64,000 nucleotides of DNA from Salinispora vitiensis (GTDB lineage Bacteria > Actinomycetota > Actinomycetes > Mycobacteriales > Micromonosporaceae). Each line of letters begins with the position of its first letter. Positions within the stretch are counted from its first letter, which is position 1. The position numbers and the translations under genes were made by a program. Below the pieces are notes generated by a model that was not told where the DNA came from, ran no database searches, and saw nothing but the letters and a program-made list of their open reading frames with translations. The stretch covers positions 2,859,818 to 2,923,817 of the forward strand of contig NZ_KB900388.1 in NCBI RefSeq assembly GCF_000378825.1. The letters are read 5' to 3'. Positions 1-8,346 of the stretch are shown one piece after another.

Positions 1-2122
1 GGTTGATCGCCGGGCCGGCGGTGTCCTTGAAGGGGTCGCCGACGGTGTCGCCGATAACCGTCGCGGAGTGCGCCTCGGAGCCCTTGCCGCCGTACGCGCC
101 ATCCTCGACCATCTTCTTGCTGTTGTCCCAGGCGCCGCCGGAGTTGGCCAGGAAGACGGCCATCAGGGTGCCGGCCCCGATCGCCCCGGCCAGGTAGGAC
201 GCGAGCGCGCCCGGCCCGAGCCCGAAGCCGACCGCGATCGGCGCCATGATCGCCAGCAGGCCGGGGGTCATCAGCTCCCGCTGCGCGTCCCGGGTGCAGA
301 TGTCGACGACCTTGCCGTACTCGGGGCGCTGGGTACGGTCCATGATCCCGGGCAGTTCCCGGAACTGCCGGCGAACCTCCATCACCACCGCCCCCGCCGA
401 ACGGGACACGGCGTTGATGGCCAACCCGGAGAAGAGGAAGACCACCGCGGCACCGATGATCAGGCCGACCAGGTTCCGCGGGTTCGCCACGTTCAGCGAG
501 TTGAGAATCTCGCCACCGACATCGGTGATGCCCGCGTCGGCGTACGCGATGCGCAGCGTGTCGGTGTACGAGCCGAAGAGCGCGGTCGCGGCCAGTACCG
601 CGGTGGCGATCGCGATGCCCTTGGTGATCGCCTTGGTGGTGTTGCCGACCGCGTCCAGCTCGGTCAGCGTGCGGGCGCCGTCCGCGTCGATGTCGCCGGA
701 CATCTCCGCCACGCCCTGGGCGTTGTCGGAGATCGGACCGAAGGTGTCCATCGCGACGATGACGCCGACCGTGGTGAGCAGTCCGGTACCGGCCAGCGCG
801 ACCGCGAACAGCGACAGCGTGATGGAGCTGCCGCCGAGCAGGAAGGCGCCGAAGACGCCCGCCCCGATCAGCAGCGCCGAGTAGACCGCGGACTCCAGGC
901 CGACGCCGATGCCGGCGAGGATGACGGTGGCCGGACCAGTCTGCGAGCTGCGGCCGATGTCCTGCACCGGGCGCCGTTCGGTCTCGGTGAAGTAACCGGT
1001 CAGCGCCTGGATCGCGGCGGCCAGCACGATACCGATGACGACCGCGCCGATGGCCACCAGTCGCGGGTTCTGGTCCACGTCGGCCAGTCCCTGGGTCAAC
1101 TCGGCGAAGCTGGCCGGCAGGTACGCCCAGGCGGCGATGGCCACCAGCACCGCGGAGATGAGCGCGGAGGCGTAGAAGGCCCGGTTGATAGCGGTCAGCC
1201 CGGAACGGTCCGAGGTGCGCAGCCGGGTGATGAAGACGCCGATGATCGCGACGATCACCCCGATGCCGGAGACGATCAGCGGGAAGACCAGCCCCTGCTC
1301 ACCGAAGGCGGCCCGGCCGAGGATCAGCGCGGCGACCAGGGTCACCGCGTACGACTCGAACAGGTCGGCGGCCATGCCGGCGCAGTCGCCCACGTTGTCG
1401 CCCACGTTGTCGGCGATGGTGGCGGCGTTGCGCGGATCGTCCTCGGGGATTCCCTGCTCCACCTTGCCGACCAGGTCGGCGCCGACATCGGCGGCTTTGG
1501 TGAAGATGCCGCCACCGACCCGCATGAACATGGCGAGCAGCGCGGCACCGAAGCCGAAGCCCTCCAGCACGGTCGGGGCGTCGCTCCGGTAGAAGAGGAC
1601 GACCAGTGCCGCGCCGAGGAGACCGAGGCCGACGGTGAGGAAGCCGACGACGCCACCGGTGCGGAACGCGATCCGCATGGCGGCCTCCCGGCCACCCACC
1701 CGTTCCCGGGCCGCGGCGGCGACCCGCAGGTTGGCCCGGGTCGCCAGCCACATGCCGGCTCCCCCGATGAACGCGCTGAAGAGTGCGCCGATGACGAAGA
1801 AGGCCGATCGGCCGATCTTCACGGCGGTTTCGCTGCCGTCGGTCTCGTGCACCGGCAGCAGGAAGAGCAGCAGCACGGCGACGACCACGAAGATCGCCAG
1901 GGTACGGAACTGCCGGAACAGGTACGCCGAGGCGCCCTCCTGCACCGCACCCGAGATTTCCTGCATATTGGTGGTGCCCCTGCCGGCGGCCAGCACGGTC
2001 CGCGTCAGCCCGGCGGCGAAAGCCAGCGCCACGGCCGCGATCACGGCGGCGAGAACCACCAACGTGACATTGTTCCCGGTTAGGGAGATCCCGCCGCCCT
2101 CGGCGGCCAAGGTGTCGGACAT
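1..2122 (-). CDS. hppA: Membrane-bound proton-translocating pyrophosphatase (3' end cut by window)
   Basis: Hydrolyses pyrophosphate and pumps protons across the cytoplasmic membrane. About 707 residues are visible from an ATG preceded by an AGGAGG Shine-Dalgarno; the C-terminus lies outside the window. The protein is almost entirely hydrophobic helices. The catalytic loops are intact: DVGADLVGKVE near residues 212-222, an Asp-rich DNVGDNVGD stretch near 238-246, and TFGPISDNA near 460-468. The motif GNTTKA near 493-498 carries Lys where potassium-dependent enzymes carry Ala, so this should be the K+-independent type (known family rule). It follows the bldG pair on the same strand, as in Streptomyces. 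No damage is seen. Confidence 0.97.
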   Translation of the reverse strand, partial: MSDTLAAEGGGISLTGNNVTLVVLAAVIAAVALAFAAGLTRTVLAAGRGTTNMQEISGAVQEGASAYLFRQFRTLAIFVVVAVLLLFLLPVHETDGSETAVKIGRSAFFVIGALFSAFIGGAGMWLATRANLRVAAAARERVGGREAAMRIAFRTGGVVGFLTVGLGLLGAALVVLFYRSDAPTVLEGFGFGAALLAMFMRVGGGIFTKAADVGADLVGKVEQGIPEDDPRNAATIADNVGDNVGDCAGMAADLFESYAVTLVAALILGRAAFGEQGLVFPLIVSGIGVIVAIIGVFITRLRTSDRSGLTAINRAFYASALISAVLVAIAAWAYLPASFAELTQGLADVDQNPRLVAIGAVVIGIVLAAAIQALTGYFTETERRPVQDIGRSSQTGPATVILAGIGVGLESAVYSALLIGAGVFGAFLLGGSSITLSLFAVALAGTGLLTTVGVIVAMDTFGPISDNAQGVAEMSGDIDADGARTLTELDAVGNTTKAITKGIAIATAVLAATALFGSYTDTLRIAYADAGITDVGGEILNSLNVANPRNLVGLIIGAAVVFLFSGLAINAVSRSAGAVVMEVRRQFRELPGIMDRTQRPEYGKVVDICTRDAQRELMTPGLLAIMAPIAVGFGLGPGALASYLAGAIGAGTLMAVFLANSGGAWDNSKKMVEDGAYGGKGSEAHSATVIGDTVGDPFKDTAGPAIN

Positions 2123-2450
2123 CTGTGTCCTCCTGTACCGAACGCTCGCGCCGACCGTGGAGACGCAGGGCCGGCGCCTGGATGCGGTGTCGCAAGCACG
2201 CGCCAACCCACCGAGCGGACCAGCGATGGAGCACCGTTCCCGCTGGCTGCGGAAGGGTTCACTTGCTGACAACCCGGGTACTGTAGCCCTCCGCAGTGTC
2301 CGAGGTCACACCTAGTGGTCATCGTGTCGGAATGATCTTCATCGCTGTGCTATGAGCGAAACTCTGATATAGCGAAGCGCCGATCGAGATCAAGAGGACA
2401 GCCGAGGTCCGTTTCGGACAGCGGTAGAGCCGGGCGGCACTCCAGCGCGC
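2123..2450 (-). promoter_or_regulatory. Long hppA upstream region with a candidate promoter
   Basis: There is no gene in this 328-base gap between the anti-sigma-like gene and hppA. On the minus strand, TTGATC (2388-2393) and TATATC (2366-2371) are separated by 16 bases and resemble a housekeeping -35/-10 pair. It would give an hppA transcript with a leader of roughly 240 bases. I recognised no riboswitch in the leader. The final bases carry the AGGAGG ribosome binding site of hppA. Confidence 0.4.
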
Positions 2451-2885
2451 TCAGCGCTCGAGCGGCCACACCATCTGCACCTCGGTGCCAATGCCCCCGT
2501 CCGCCGGACGTACCAGGAGGTCATCGACGAAGCCGGCAAGCAACGCGAATCCGACGCCGGTGGTCAAGGCGTCCTCACTGAGCGGCTCGCGGGCCAGTTC
2601 GTACGGCGGCAATGCCGCAAGATCTGCGCCGGCCTCGATCGGCGCCCGGTCCACCACCCGGACGGCATAAGTCCCGTCATCGGACATTTCGACCCGCACC
2701 GGGTCAGACAGGTTGTGCTGCTGGTGCAGCGCCACCGCCCGGGTGCACGCCTCACCAATCGCCAGTCGCACCTCGTCCAGCAGGCCCTGCCGGACCCCCG
2801 CGCGTCGCGCCACGGCGACACCAACCAGCCGCGCCGTACGAACGTGCACCGGCGCGGGCGAGAAGGAGAGACGGACCACGGCCAT
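2451..2885 (-). CDS. Anti-sigma-factor-like GHKL ATPase partner of BldG
   Basis: A 144-residue SpoIIAB/RsbW-type ATPase-fold protein. In known systems such proteins bind a sigma factor and phosphorylate an STAS antagonist. The ATG overlaps the bldG stop (TGATG); a GTG one codon earlier is the alternative. The fold is recognisable (DEVRLAIGEACTRAV helix, TGVGFALLAG glycine segment), but key ATP-site residues look degenerate: the N-box Asn is replaced by Arg (EACTR) and the DxGxG motif is not evident. Its location beside bldG matches the Streptomyces gene pair. It may bind the sigma factor or BldG without efficient kinase activity; this is inference. Confidence 0.85.
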   Translation of the reverse strand: MAVVRLSFSPAPVHVRTARLVGVAVARRAGVRQGLLDEVRLAIGEACTRAVALHQQHNLSDPVRVEMSDDGTYAVRVVDRAPIEAGADLAALPPYELAREPLSEDALTTGVGFALLAGFVDDLLVRPADGGIGTEVQMVWPLER

Positions 2886-3220
2886 CACGCGCCGGTCGCC
2901 GCGTCAACCGTCGGATACAGCGGGAAAACCTGGTCAAGCGCGGTAATCCGGAAGATCTTCAACAGCGGCTCCCGGTCACAGACCAACGCGAAGGAGCCAC
3001 CGGCGGTCCGCAGCCGTTTGAGGACACCCACCAGCACGCCGAGCCCGGTGGAATCGAGGAAATCGACCCGGCCCAGGTCAACCACGACGTGCTCGACCCC
3101 CGAATCGATCAACTCGAACAGGTTTTCCCGGAGCTGCGGGGCGGTGTAGACATCCACCTCACCGCCGACCACGACCACCGCGAACTCCCCCACGGTGCGC
3201 GTCGCCAGCGACAGCTCCAT
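2885..3220 (-). CDS. bldG: Anti-sigma factor antagonist, BldG-like STAS protein
   Basis: A 111-residue STAS-domain protein. In Streptomyces, BldG controls aerial development and antibiotic production by partner switching with anti-sigma factors. The phosphoacceptor Ser57 sits in the expected [11 protein letters not shown] motif and is intact. The ATG at 3220 is chosen because GGAGGG stands directly upstream; an in-frame start 18 codons earlier lacks support. It is translationally coupled to the downstream anti-sigma-like gene and is divergent from the helicase gene. Confidence 0.94.
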   Translation of the reverse strand: MELSLATRTVGEFAVVVVGGEVDVYTAPQLRENLFELIDSGVEHVVVDLGRVDFLDSTGLGVLVGVLKRLRTAGGSFALVCDREPLLKIFRITALDQVFPLYPTVDAATGA

Positions 3221-3372
3221 CAGACCCTCCTCGCAAGAGCCGTAAACTCTCCCCGGGCATTCAACCATCACCACCGGTAATACTGGTTACCAGCAGCGCC
3301 CCGGCAGGCAGGCACCTCAGCCCCCCGGGACCAACGCTACCCATCCCCGAACACCCGTGCGAGTGTGCAGAC

Positions 3373-5781
3373 GTGACCTCCGACAGCCCGGCGCCCCGGC
3401 CGCGGCGCCCCGGCCGGCCGGGGCCACCCGGGGCTGCCCGTGCCGCAACCCCCGGCCCGTCCCCGGTAGAGCTGCTGGGTCAGCTCCGCGCCCGGCACGA
3501 CACCGACCCGGTAACCCACGTCGAACGGGTACCCGCCCGCGCCGGCGAGCCCGCGCCCTGGCCCAGCTGGGTCCCGGCGGAACTGCGCGTGGCACTCACC
3601 CGGCAGGGCGTGGACGCACCGTGGCGGCACCAGGCCGAAGCCGCCAACCTCGCCCACGCCGGCAGCCACGTCGTCGTCGCCACCGGCACAGCGTCCGGCA
3701 AGTCCCTGGCCTACCAGCTACCGGCGCTGTCGACACTGCTCACCGACCCCCGCGCCACCGTGCTCTACCTCGCTCCCACCAAGGCACTCGCCGTTGACCA
3801 GCTCCGGGCCGTCACCGAGCTGGAGCTGGACGGAGTGCGCCCCGCCTGCTACGACGGCGACACCCCCCGAGCCGAACGGGAGTGGATCCGGCAGCACGCG
3901 CGGTTCGTGCTGACCAACCCCGACATGCTGCACCACGGCATCCTGCCCGGTCACGCCCAGTGGGCGAGGTTCCTGCGCCGGCTCGCGTACGTGGTGGTGG
4001 ACGAGTGCCACAGCTACCGGGGCGTCTTCGGCTCGCAGGTCGCACACGTGCTGCGCCGGCTGCGCCGGCAGTGCACCCGAATCGGTCGTACGCCGGTCTT
4101 CGTACTGGCCTCCGCCACCTCGGGTGACCCGGCCGCGACCGCCGAACGGCTCACCGGCCTGCCCGTGGCGGCCGTCACAACAGACACCTCGCCCCACGGC
4201 GGAGTGACCTTCGCGCTGTGGGAGCCGCCGACGCTGCCCGCCCCGCCCGACTCCCCCGACGACACCGACCTCGCGCCGGTACGACGATCCGCGCTGCGCG
4301 AAACCGCCGACCTGCTCGCCGACGCGGTCGCCGCCGGGGTCCGCACGCTCGCCTTCGTCCGGTCCCGACGGGGGGCCGAGGCGGTGGCCGCCAACGCCCG
4401 GCGGTCCCTCGACGAGGCGTTCTCCGGGCTGGGTGACCAGGTGGCCGCCTACCGCGCCGGCTACCTGCGGGAGGAGCGACGCGAGCTGGAACGGTCTCTG
4501 CTCAGCGGTGAACTGCGCGGACTGGCCTCGACCAACGCCCTCGAGCTCGGCGTCGACCTAGTCGGGCTGGACGCGGTGCTGATCTGCGGCTACCCCGGCA
4601 CCCGCGCCTCGCTCTGGCAGCAGGCGGGGCGGGCCGGCCGCTCCGGCCAGGAGGCGCTGGCGGTGCTGGTGGCCCGGGACGACCCGCTCGACAGCTACCT
4701 CGTCCACCACCCCGAGGCGGTCTTCGGGACCCCGGTCGAGGCGACCGTACTCGACCCCACCAATCCGTACGTGCTCCGGCCGCAGCTCGCCTGCGCCGCA
4801 GCCGAGGCGCCACTCACCCCGGCGGACCTGGACCTGTTTGGGGCGGGTGCGAAGGAGGCGGTGGACGCCCTGGTCGAGGCCGGTGCGCTCCGGCAACGCC
4901 CCACCGGGTGGTACTGGCGCCACCGAGAGCGTCCCCAGGTGGAGCTCCGTGGTGGAGACGGCGCCCCGATCTGCGTGGTGGAGACCGCGACCGGGCGACT
5001 CCTCGGCACGGTCGACGGCGGGTCGTCGCACTTCCTGCTGCACCCCGGGGCGGTCTACCTGCACCAGGGCATCTCGTACGTGGTCGACACCCTCGACCTC
5101 GCCGACGGGTGCGCACTGGTGCACCCCGAGGAGCCGGACTGGTCCACCCACGCCCGTGATGTCACCTCGCTGTCGGTGGCGGCAGTCCGGTCGTACGTGG
5201 ACGCCGGGCCGGTCGGGCTCTTCCTCGGTGAGGTCGACGTGACCAGCCAGGTGGTGTCGTACCAGCGCCGCCGGATCGCCACCGGCGAGATCATCGACAC
5301 CCGCCCCCTGGACCTGCCGGCCCGGGAGCTGCGGACCGTGGCGGTGTGGTTCACGCTCTCGCCGGAATCCCTCACTGCGGGCGGAGTCGACCCCGCCGAC
5401 GTACCGGGCGCGCTGCACGCCGCCGAGCACGCCGCGATCGGGTTGCTGCCACTGACCGCCACCTGCGACCGGTGGGACATCGGCGGGTTGTCCACCGCGG
5501 CACACCCCGACACCGGGGCACCAACCATCTTCGTCTACGACGGACACTCCGGCGGGGCCGGTTTCGCCGAGCGGGCGTACGGCACGGCGGCGACGTGGCT
5601 GCGGGCGACCCGGGACGTGGTCACGGAGTGTGACTGCGAGTCCGGCTGCCCGTCCTGCGTCCAGTCCCCGAAGTGTGGTAATGGCAACAACCCGCTGTCC
5701 AAGGCGGACGCGATTCGGGTCCTCGACATCGTGCTGGCTAACCTGCTGTCCGGAGTGGCGCGGGCCAGCTGGGGGTCCTGA
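3373..5781 (+). CDS. DEAD/DEAH-box helicase with DUF1998-type C-terminus (helicase/secretion neighbourhood)
   Basis: An 802-residue superfamily 2 helicase. Walker A TGTASGKS is near residues 104-111, the Walker B box reads DECH, motif III is SAT, and motif VI QQAGRAGRSGQ follows a NALELGVDL segment. The C-terminal part ends in a cysteine cluster (C753, C755, C759, C762, C768) like that of YprA/MrfA and Hrq1 relatives, which act in DNA repair and bind metal there. The first 30 residues are Pro/Arg-rich and probably disordered. It starts at GTG, divergently from bldG. Genes of this family mark the Tad-like locus in many actinobacteria, but a functional link to secretion is unproven. Confidence 0.93.
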   Translation: MTSDSPAPRPRRPGRPGPPGAARAATPGPSPVELLGQLRARHDTDPVTHVERVPARAGEPAPWPSWVPAELRVALTRQGVDAPWRHQAEAANLAHAGSHVVVATGTASGKSLAYQLPALSTLLTDPRATVLYLAPTKALAVDQLRAVTELELDGVRPACYDGDTPRAEREWIRQHARFVLTNPDMLHHGILPGHAQWARFLRRLAYVVVDECHSYRGVFGSQVAHVLRRLRRQCTRIGRTPVFVLASATSGDPAATAERLTGLPVAAVTTDTSPHGGVTFALWEPPTLPAPPDSPDDTDLAPVRRSALRETADLLADAVAAGVRTLAFVRSRRGAEAVAANARRSLDEAFSGLGDQVAAYRAGYLREERRELERSLLSGELRGLASTNALELGVDLVGLDAVLICGYPGTRASLWQQAGRAGRSGQEALAVLVARDDPLDSYLVHHPEAVFGTPVEATVLDPTNPYVLRPQLACAAAEAPLTPADLDLFGAGAKEAVDALVEAGALRQRPTGWYWRHRERPQVELRGGDGAPICVVETATGRLLGTVDGGSSHFLLHPGAVYLHQGISYVVDTLDLADGCALVHPEEPDWSTHARDVTSLSVAAVRSYVDAGPVGLFLGEVDVTSQVVSYQRRRIATGEIIDTRPLDLPARELRTVAVWFTLSPESLTAGGVDPADVPGALHAAEHAAIGLLPLTATCDRWDIGGLSTAAHPDTGAPTIFVYDGHSGGAGFAERAYGTAATWLRATRDVVTECDCESGCPSCVQSPKCGNGNNPLSKADAIRVLDIVLANLLSGVARASWGS

Positions 5782-5877
5782 GCGCCAACGGGCCTGGGCT
5801 CCGCGCACCGACGGCGCGCGGAACGCCGACAACCCCTGCCCCCGGTCCAGCCCGCTTGAACCGAAAGGAATTTTTTC

Positions 5878-6456
5878 ATGCAACCCGACACCCTTCAGAC
5901 TCACCAGCAGTTCCACATCCGCCAGCGAATCCGGTTGGCCGTCAACCAGTACCAGGTTCACGCCGTCGCCGCGGACGGCTCGGAGGGGGGTCTGCTGGCG
6001 TTCGCCCAGCAGAAACGGCTCGCCTTCAAGGAACAGGTGACCATCTACACTGACGACACACAGCAGCAGCCGCTGCTCGGATTCAAGGCACGGCAGCGCC
6101 TCGACCTAGGCGCCACTTACGACGTCACTGATCAAGCCGGAAACCCGATCGGCCTGTTCCGCAAAGACTTCGCGAAGTCCCTGCTGCGCTCCACGTGGCA
6201 TCTCGAGCAGGACGGATTGCCCCAGTTCACCGGGGCGGAACGGTCCCTGCCGGTCGCTCTGCTCCGCCGCTTCGTCGATTCGCTCTCCTGGCTGCCCTAC
6301 CACTTCGATTTCGTCGCCGACGACCAGCCGGCCTTCTCGGTCGTCAAGAAGTGGGGTCTCCGCGACCGGTATGTCGTGCAGATCCACAACCCACAGCTCG
6401 ATCGCCGGCTGGTCATCGCCATGGCGATCGGACTGGACGCGCTCCAGTCCCGCTGA
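5878..6456 (+). CDS. LURP-one/tubby-like (DUF567) family protein
   Basis: A 192-residue cytoplasmic protein resembling the LURP-one-related family, which adopts a tubby-like beta-barrel. Typical pieces are the repeated beta-hairpins around LLGFKARQRLDLG, YDVTDQAGNPIGLFRKDF, and the WGLRDRYVVQI segment before a hydrophobic C-terminal helix. The biochemical role of bacterial members is unknown. An AAAGGAA element lies 8 bases before the ATG. It follows the helicase by 96 bases and ends at a hairpin shared with the convergent Tad-like operon. Confidence 0.8.
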   Translation: MQPDTLQTHQQFHIRQRIRLAVNQYQVHAVAADGSEGGLLAFAQQKRLAFKEQVTIYTDDTQQQPLLGFKARQRLDLGATYDVTDQAGNPIGLFRKDFAKSLLRSTWHLEQDGLPQFTGAERSLPVALLRRFVDSLSWLPYHFDFVADDQPAFSVVKKWGLRDRYVVQIHNPQLDRRLVIAMAIGLDALQSR

Positions 6457-6462
6457 TCCGTT

Positions 6463-6513
6463 GGCGCTACCAGCCCCCGAAGGCCCGGCTCACCGTGCAC
6501 GGCTGGTAGCGCC
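6463..6513. terminator. Bidirectional hairpin between convergent genes
   Basis: Perfect 13-base inverted repeat: GGCGCTACCAGCC (6463-6475) and GGCTGGTAGCGCC (6501-6513), with a 25-base spacer. It sits between the LURP-one gene and the convergent end of the Tad-like operon, the expected place for a shared intrinsic terminator. There is no clear T-tract, which is usual in high-GC actinobacteria. Confidence 0.7.
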
Positions 6514-6547
6514 CGCACCAGCGGAGACGGCCCGGGGGCCCGCGTGC

Positions 6548-6994
6548 TCACCCACGCAGCGGGCCGGCCCGGGCGCGCCCGGTCGCGGCCCGGACCAGGC
6601 CCGGCAACACGGTGGCGGTCACCTCCGCGGTGACCAACAGATCCAGCCCGTCGAGCCGGCAGTCGACGAGCCGGCCGCCGTTCGCGGTCACGATCGCTCG
6701 GGCCGACTCACACGCGGTGGTGACTCCGAGCACGGCGTCTGCCGCCCCAGCGAGCGCACCCAGGTCGGCCGCGACACCTGCCTGCTGTCGGGCCACCCGA
6801 GCCACCCCAACCGCCATGCCCGCCACCCCGAAGACCACGAATGCGAGGCCGACCGCGAGCAGCAGGACCGTGGCACCGCCCCGGTCGCCACCAGCACACA
6901 CCCGCCCCCATTTTTCGCCGGTCGCCCGCTGCCCCAACCAAGCCCTCCGGTCCCAACCGGCGGAGCGGCGGCCCCCGCTTCCACTGCCGGTCAC
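6548..6994 (-). CDS. TadE-like helicase/secretion-neighbourhood protein (Rv3654c-like)
   Basis: A 148-residue protein with one transmembrane segment (TVLLLAVGLAFVVFGVAGM, near residues 42-60) after a GDRGGAT motif. This is the pattern of Flp pseudopilin-like TadE-related proteins that follow TadE in the actinobacterial locus. The ATG at 6994 overlaps the previous stop by four bases, fixing the start. It is the last gene of the Tad-like operon. It is likely membrane-anchored with its C-terminal part outside, by analogy with TadE/F pseudopilins; its exact role is unknown. Confidence 0.8.
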   Translation of the reverse strand: MTGSGSGGRRSAGWDRRAWLGQRATGEKWGRVCAGGDRGGATVLLLAVGLAFVVFGVAGMAVGVARVARQQAGVAADLGALAGAADAVLGVTTACESARAIVTANGGRLVDCRLDGLDLLVTAEVTATVLPGLVRAATGRARAGPLRG

Positions 6995-7395
6995 CCTCCT
7001 ACTCCGGATCCACCGACGACAGCTTCGACCGGCGGGAACAGCTCAGGGCCGGGTTCGACCGCGGCCACAGTCGTCGCCGTGACCGTCAGTCGGGGAATCC
7101 GCGTCCCGAGGCCCCGGACCGGGGCGCGAACAGTGACGCGTACCCGCTGCCCGTCTTTGTCGATCGACACCCTGGCTCCGGGTGGGGCGAGCGCGCGGGC
7201 CACGGCCCACCCATCTGCACCCCGAGATACCGCGACCGCCGCCTCCCGTGCCGCGTGCAGAGCGGTGCCCTTGGTGCCCACCGCGTCAACCGCCGTCAGA
7301 CCAACGAACAGGAGTAAGAGCAATGCCGGCAGGCCGGCCGCCAGTTCAGCGGTGAAGGAGCCCCGGTCGCGGCCGGCCCACCGGCACCGCCTCAC
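6991..7395 (-). CDS. TadE-like pseudopilin (Rv3655c-like)
   Basis: A 134-residue TadE-family protein. The N-terminus has the pseudopilin layout: basic residues, DRGSFTAELA with the conserved Gly and the +5 Glu, then a hydrophobic helix (ALLLLLFVGLTAV). The remainder is an extracytoplasmic domain. The ATG overlaps the upstream DUF4244 stop and its own stop overlaps the next start, so these genes are translationally coupled. TadE proteins are minor pilins of Tad/Flp systems; no prepilin peptidase gene is seen in this window. Confidence 0.85.
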   Translation of the reverse strand: MRRCRWAGRDRGSFTAELAAGLPALLLLLFVGLTAVDAVGTKGTALHAAREAAVAVSRGADGWAVARALAPPGARVSIDKDGQRVRVTVRAPVRGLGTRIPRLTVTATTVAAVEPGPELFPPVEAVVGGSGVGG

Positions 7396-7559
7396 TGAAG
7401 TGCCCGGTCAATGATGCCGGTCAACGCGGCCTGCACACTGTCAGAGGTAAGCACCTTGAGTAGGAGCCCGGCGAAGGCGACTGCGGCGAGCGTGCCGACA
7501 GCGTATTCGGCGGTGTTCATCCCGGCGTCGCCTCGAAGTCGGGCGGTGATTCTGCGCAT
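7392..7559 (-). CDS. DUF4244 Flp-like pilin subunit (Rv3656c-like)
   Basis: A 55-residue protein and the likely major Flp-type pilin of the operon. It has a short basic leader, the processing-like site GMNTAEYAVG with a Glu five residues after the Gly, and one hydrophobic helix (LAAVAFAGLLLKVL). The ATG at 7559 is chosen over longer forms because AAAGGA lies upstream and homologues begin MRRI/MR. Its stop overlaps the TadE-like start. A 25-base gap separates it from tadC. Confidence 0.88.
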   Translation of the reverse strand: MRRITARLRGDAGMNTAEYAVGTLAAVAFAGLLLKVLTSDSVQAALTGIIDRALQ

Positions 7560-7584
7560 GTCCGTGGTCCTTTCTCGAGATCGG

Positions 7585-8346
7585 TCAGAGCACGTCACCG
7601 AGAACGGCGACGATCACCGGCACTAGGCCGGCGAGAATGAAGGCCGGTAGGAAGCAGAGCCCCAACGGCAGCACAATCAGCACCCCGGAACGGCGGGCTG
7701 TCGCCTCGGCCGCCGCAGCCCGGTCGGCCCGCAGATCCTCGGCGAGACGGGTCAACGCGCCCGCCAGGGAGGCACCGCTGGTTGCCGAGCGGAGCGCGGC
7801 ACCGACCAGGCGCTCGGCGCCGGGCACCGCCGCAAGCGATGACCAGGCCTCCGCGGGCTCCGCTCCGAGGCGGAGCAGGCGCCCGACCCGGACGAGTCGC
7901 TCGGCGAGGGGCCCATCGAGCGACTCCGCCACCGCCAGTACCGACCGGTCGACCGGGGCGCCGGCGCGCATCGCCGACGCGAGCAGGTCAGCAGCGAGCG
8001 GCAGGGCCGCGTTCTCCCGTCGACGCCGCTCCCGGACGGCCGGTGACTCGACCCGACGGAGCAGGCGGTCGAGCAGCACCGCGGCGGGCGGGGCCCCGAG
8101 CAGGCCCGGCACTCCACCGGCCAGCACAGCGAGCGCCACCGCCGCGAGCACTGCGACGAGCCGGATCGCGCGCCGCCGGTGGCGGGACTCCTCCGGGATC
8201 GCACCCGCCGGTCTGATCAGTGGCGGGCCGGGCGGGACCCGGTTGAGGTCACGCAGCCGACGGACCGGACGACGCCTCCGCCATCCGAGTCTGCTCAGCA
8301 GGGCTGGCACGGCCCAACGTTCGGCAGTCAGCACCGGCGGGGTCAT
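7585..8346 (-). CDS. tadC: Type II secretion F-domain protein, TadC-like
   Basis: A 253-residue integral membrane platform protein of the Tad/Flp pilus-like system. It contains the T2SS F domain (central amphipathic region around LPLAADLLASAMRAGAP) with transmembrane segments near LVAVLAAVALAVLAGGVPGLL and at the C-terminus (VLIVLPLGLCFLPAFILAGL). The ATG overlaps the tadB stop by four bases. With TadB it should form the inner-membrane base that CpaF drives. Confidence 0.9.
   Translation of the reverse strand: MTPPVLTAERWAVPALLSRLGWRRRRPVRRLRDLNRVPPGPPLIRPAGAIPEESRHRRRAIRLVAVLAAVALAVLAGGVPGLLGAPPAAVLLDRLLRRVESPAVRERRRRENAALPLAADLLASAMRAGAPVDRSVLAVAESLDGPLAERLVRVGRLLRLGAEPAEAWSSLAAVPGAERLVGAALRSATSGASLAGALTRLAEDLRADRAAAAEATARRSGVLIVLPLGLCFLPAFILAGLVPVIVAVLGDVL

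Noticed and set aside
68..2083. A 671-codon open frame on the plus strand opposite hppA
   Set aside because: Its Arg/Gly/Asp/His-rich composition is the usual antisense shadow of a GC-rich gene; hppA on the minus strand has all family motifs.
4558..5961. Long minus-strand open frame opposite the helicase
   Set aside because: Low-complexity Arg/Gly/Val-rich shadow; the plus-strand helicase motifs are complete.
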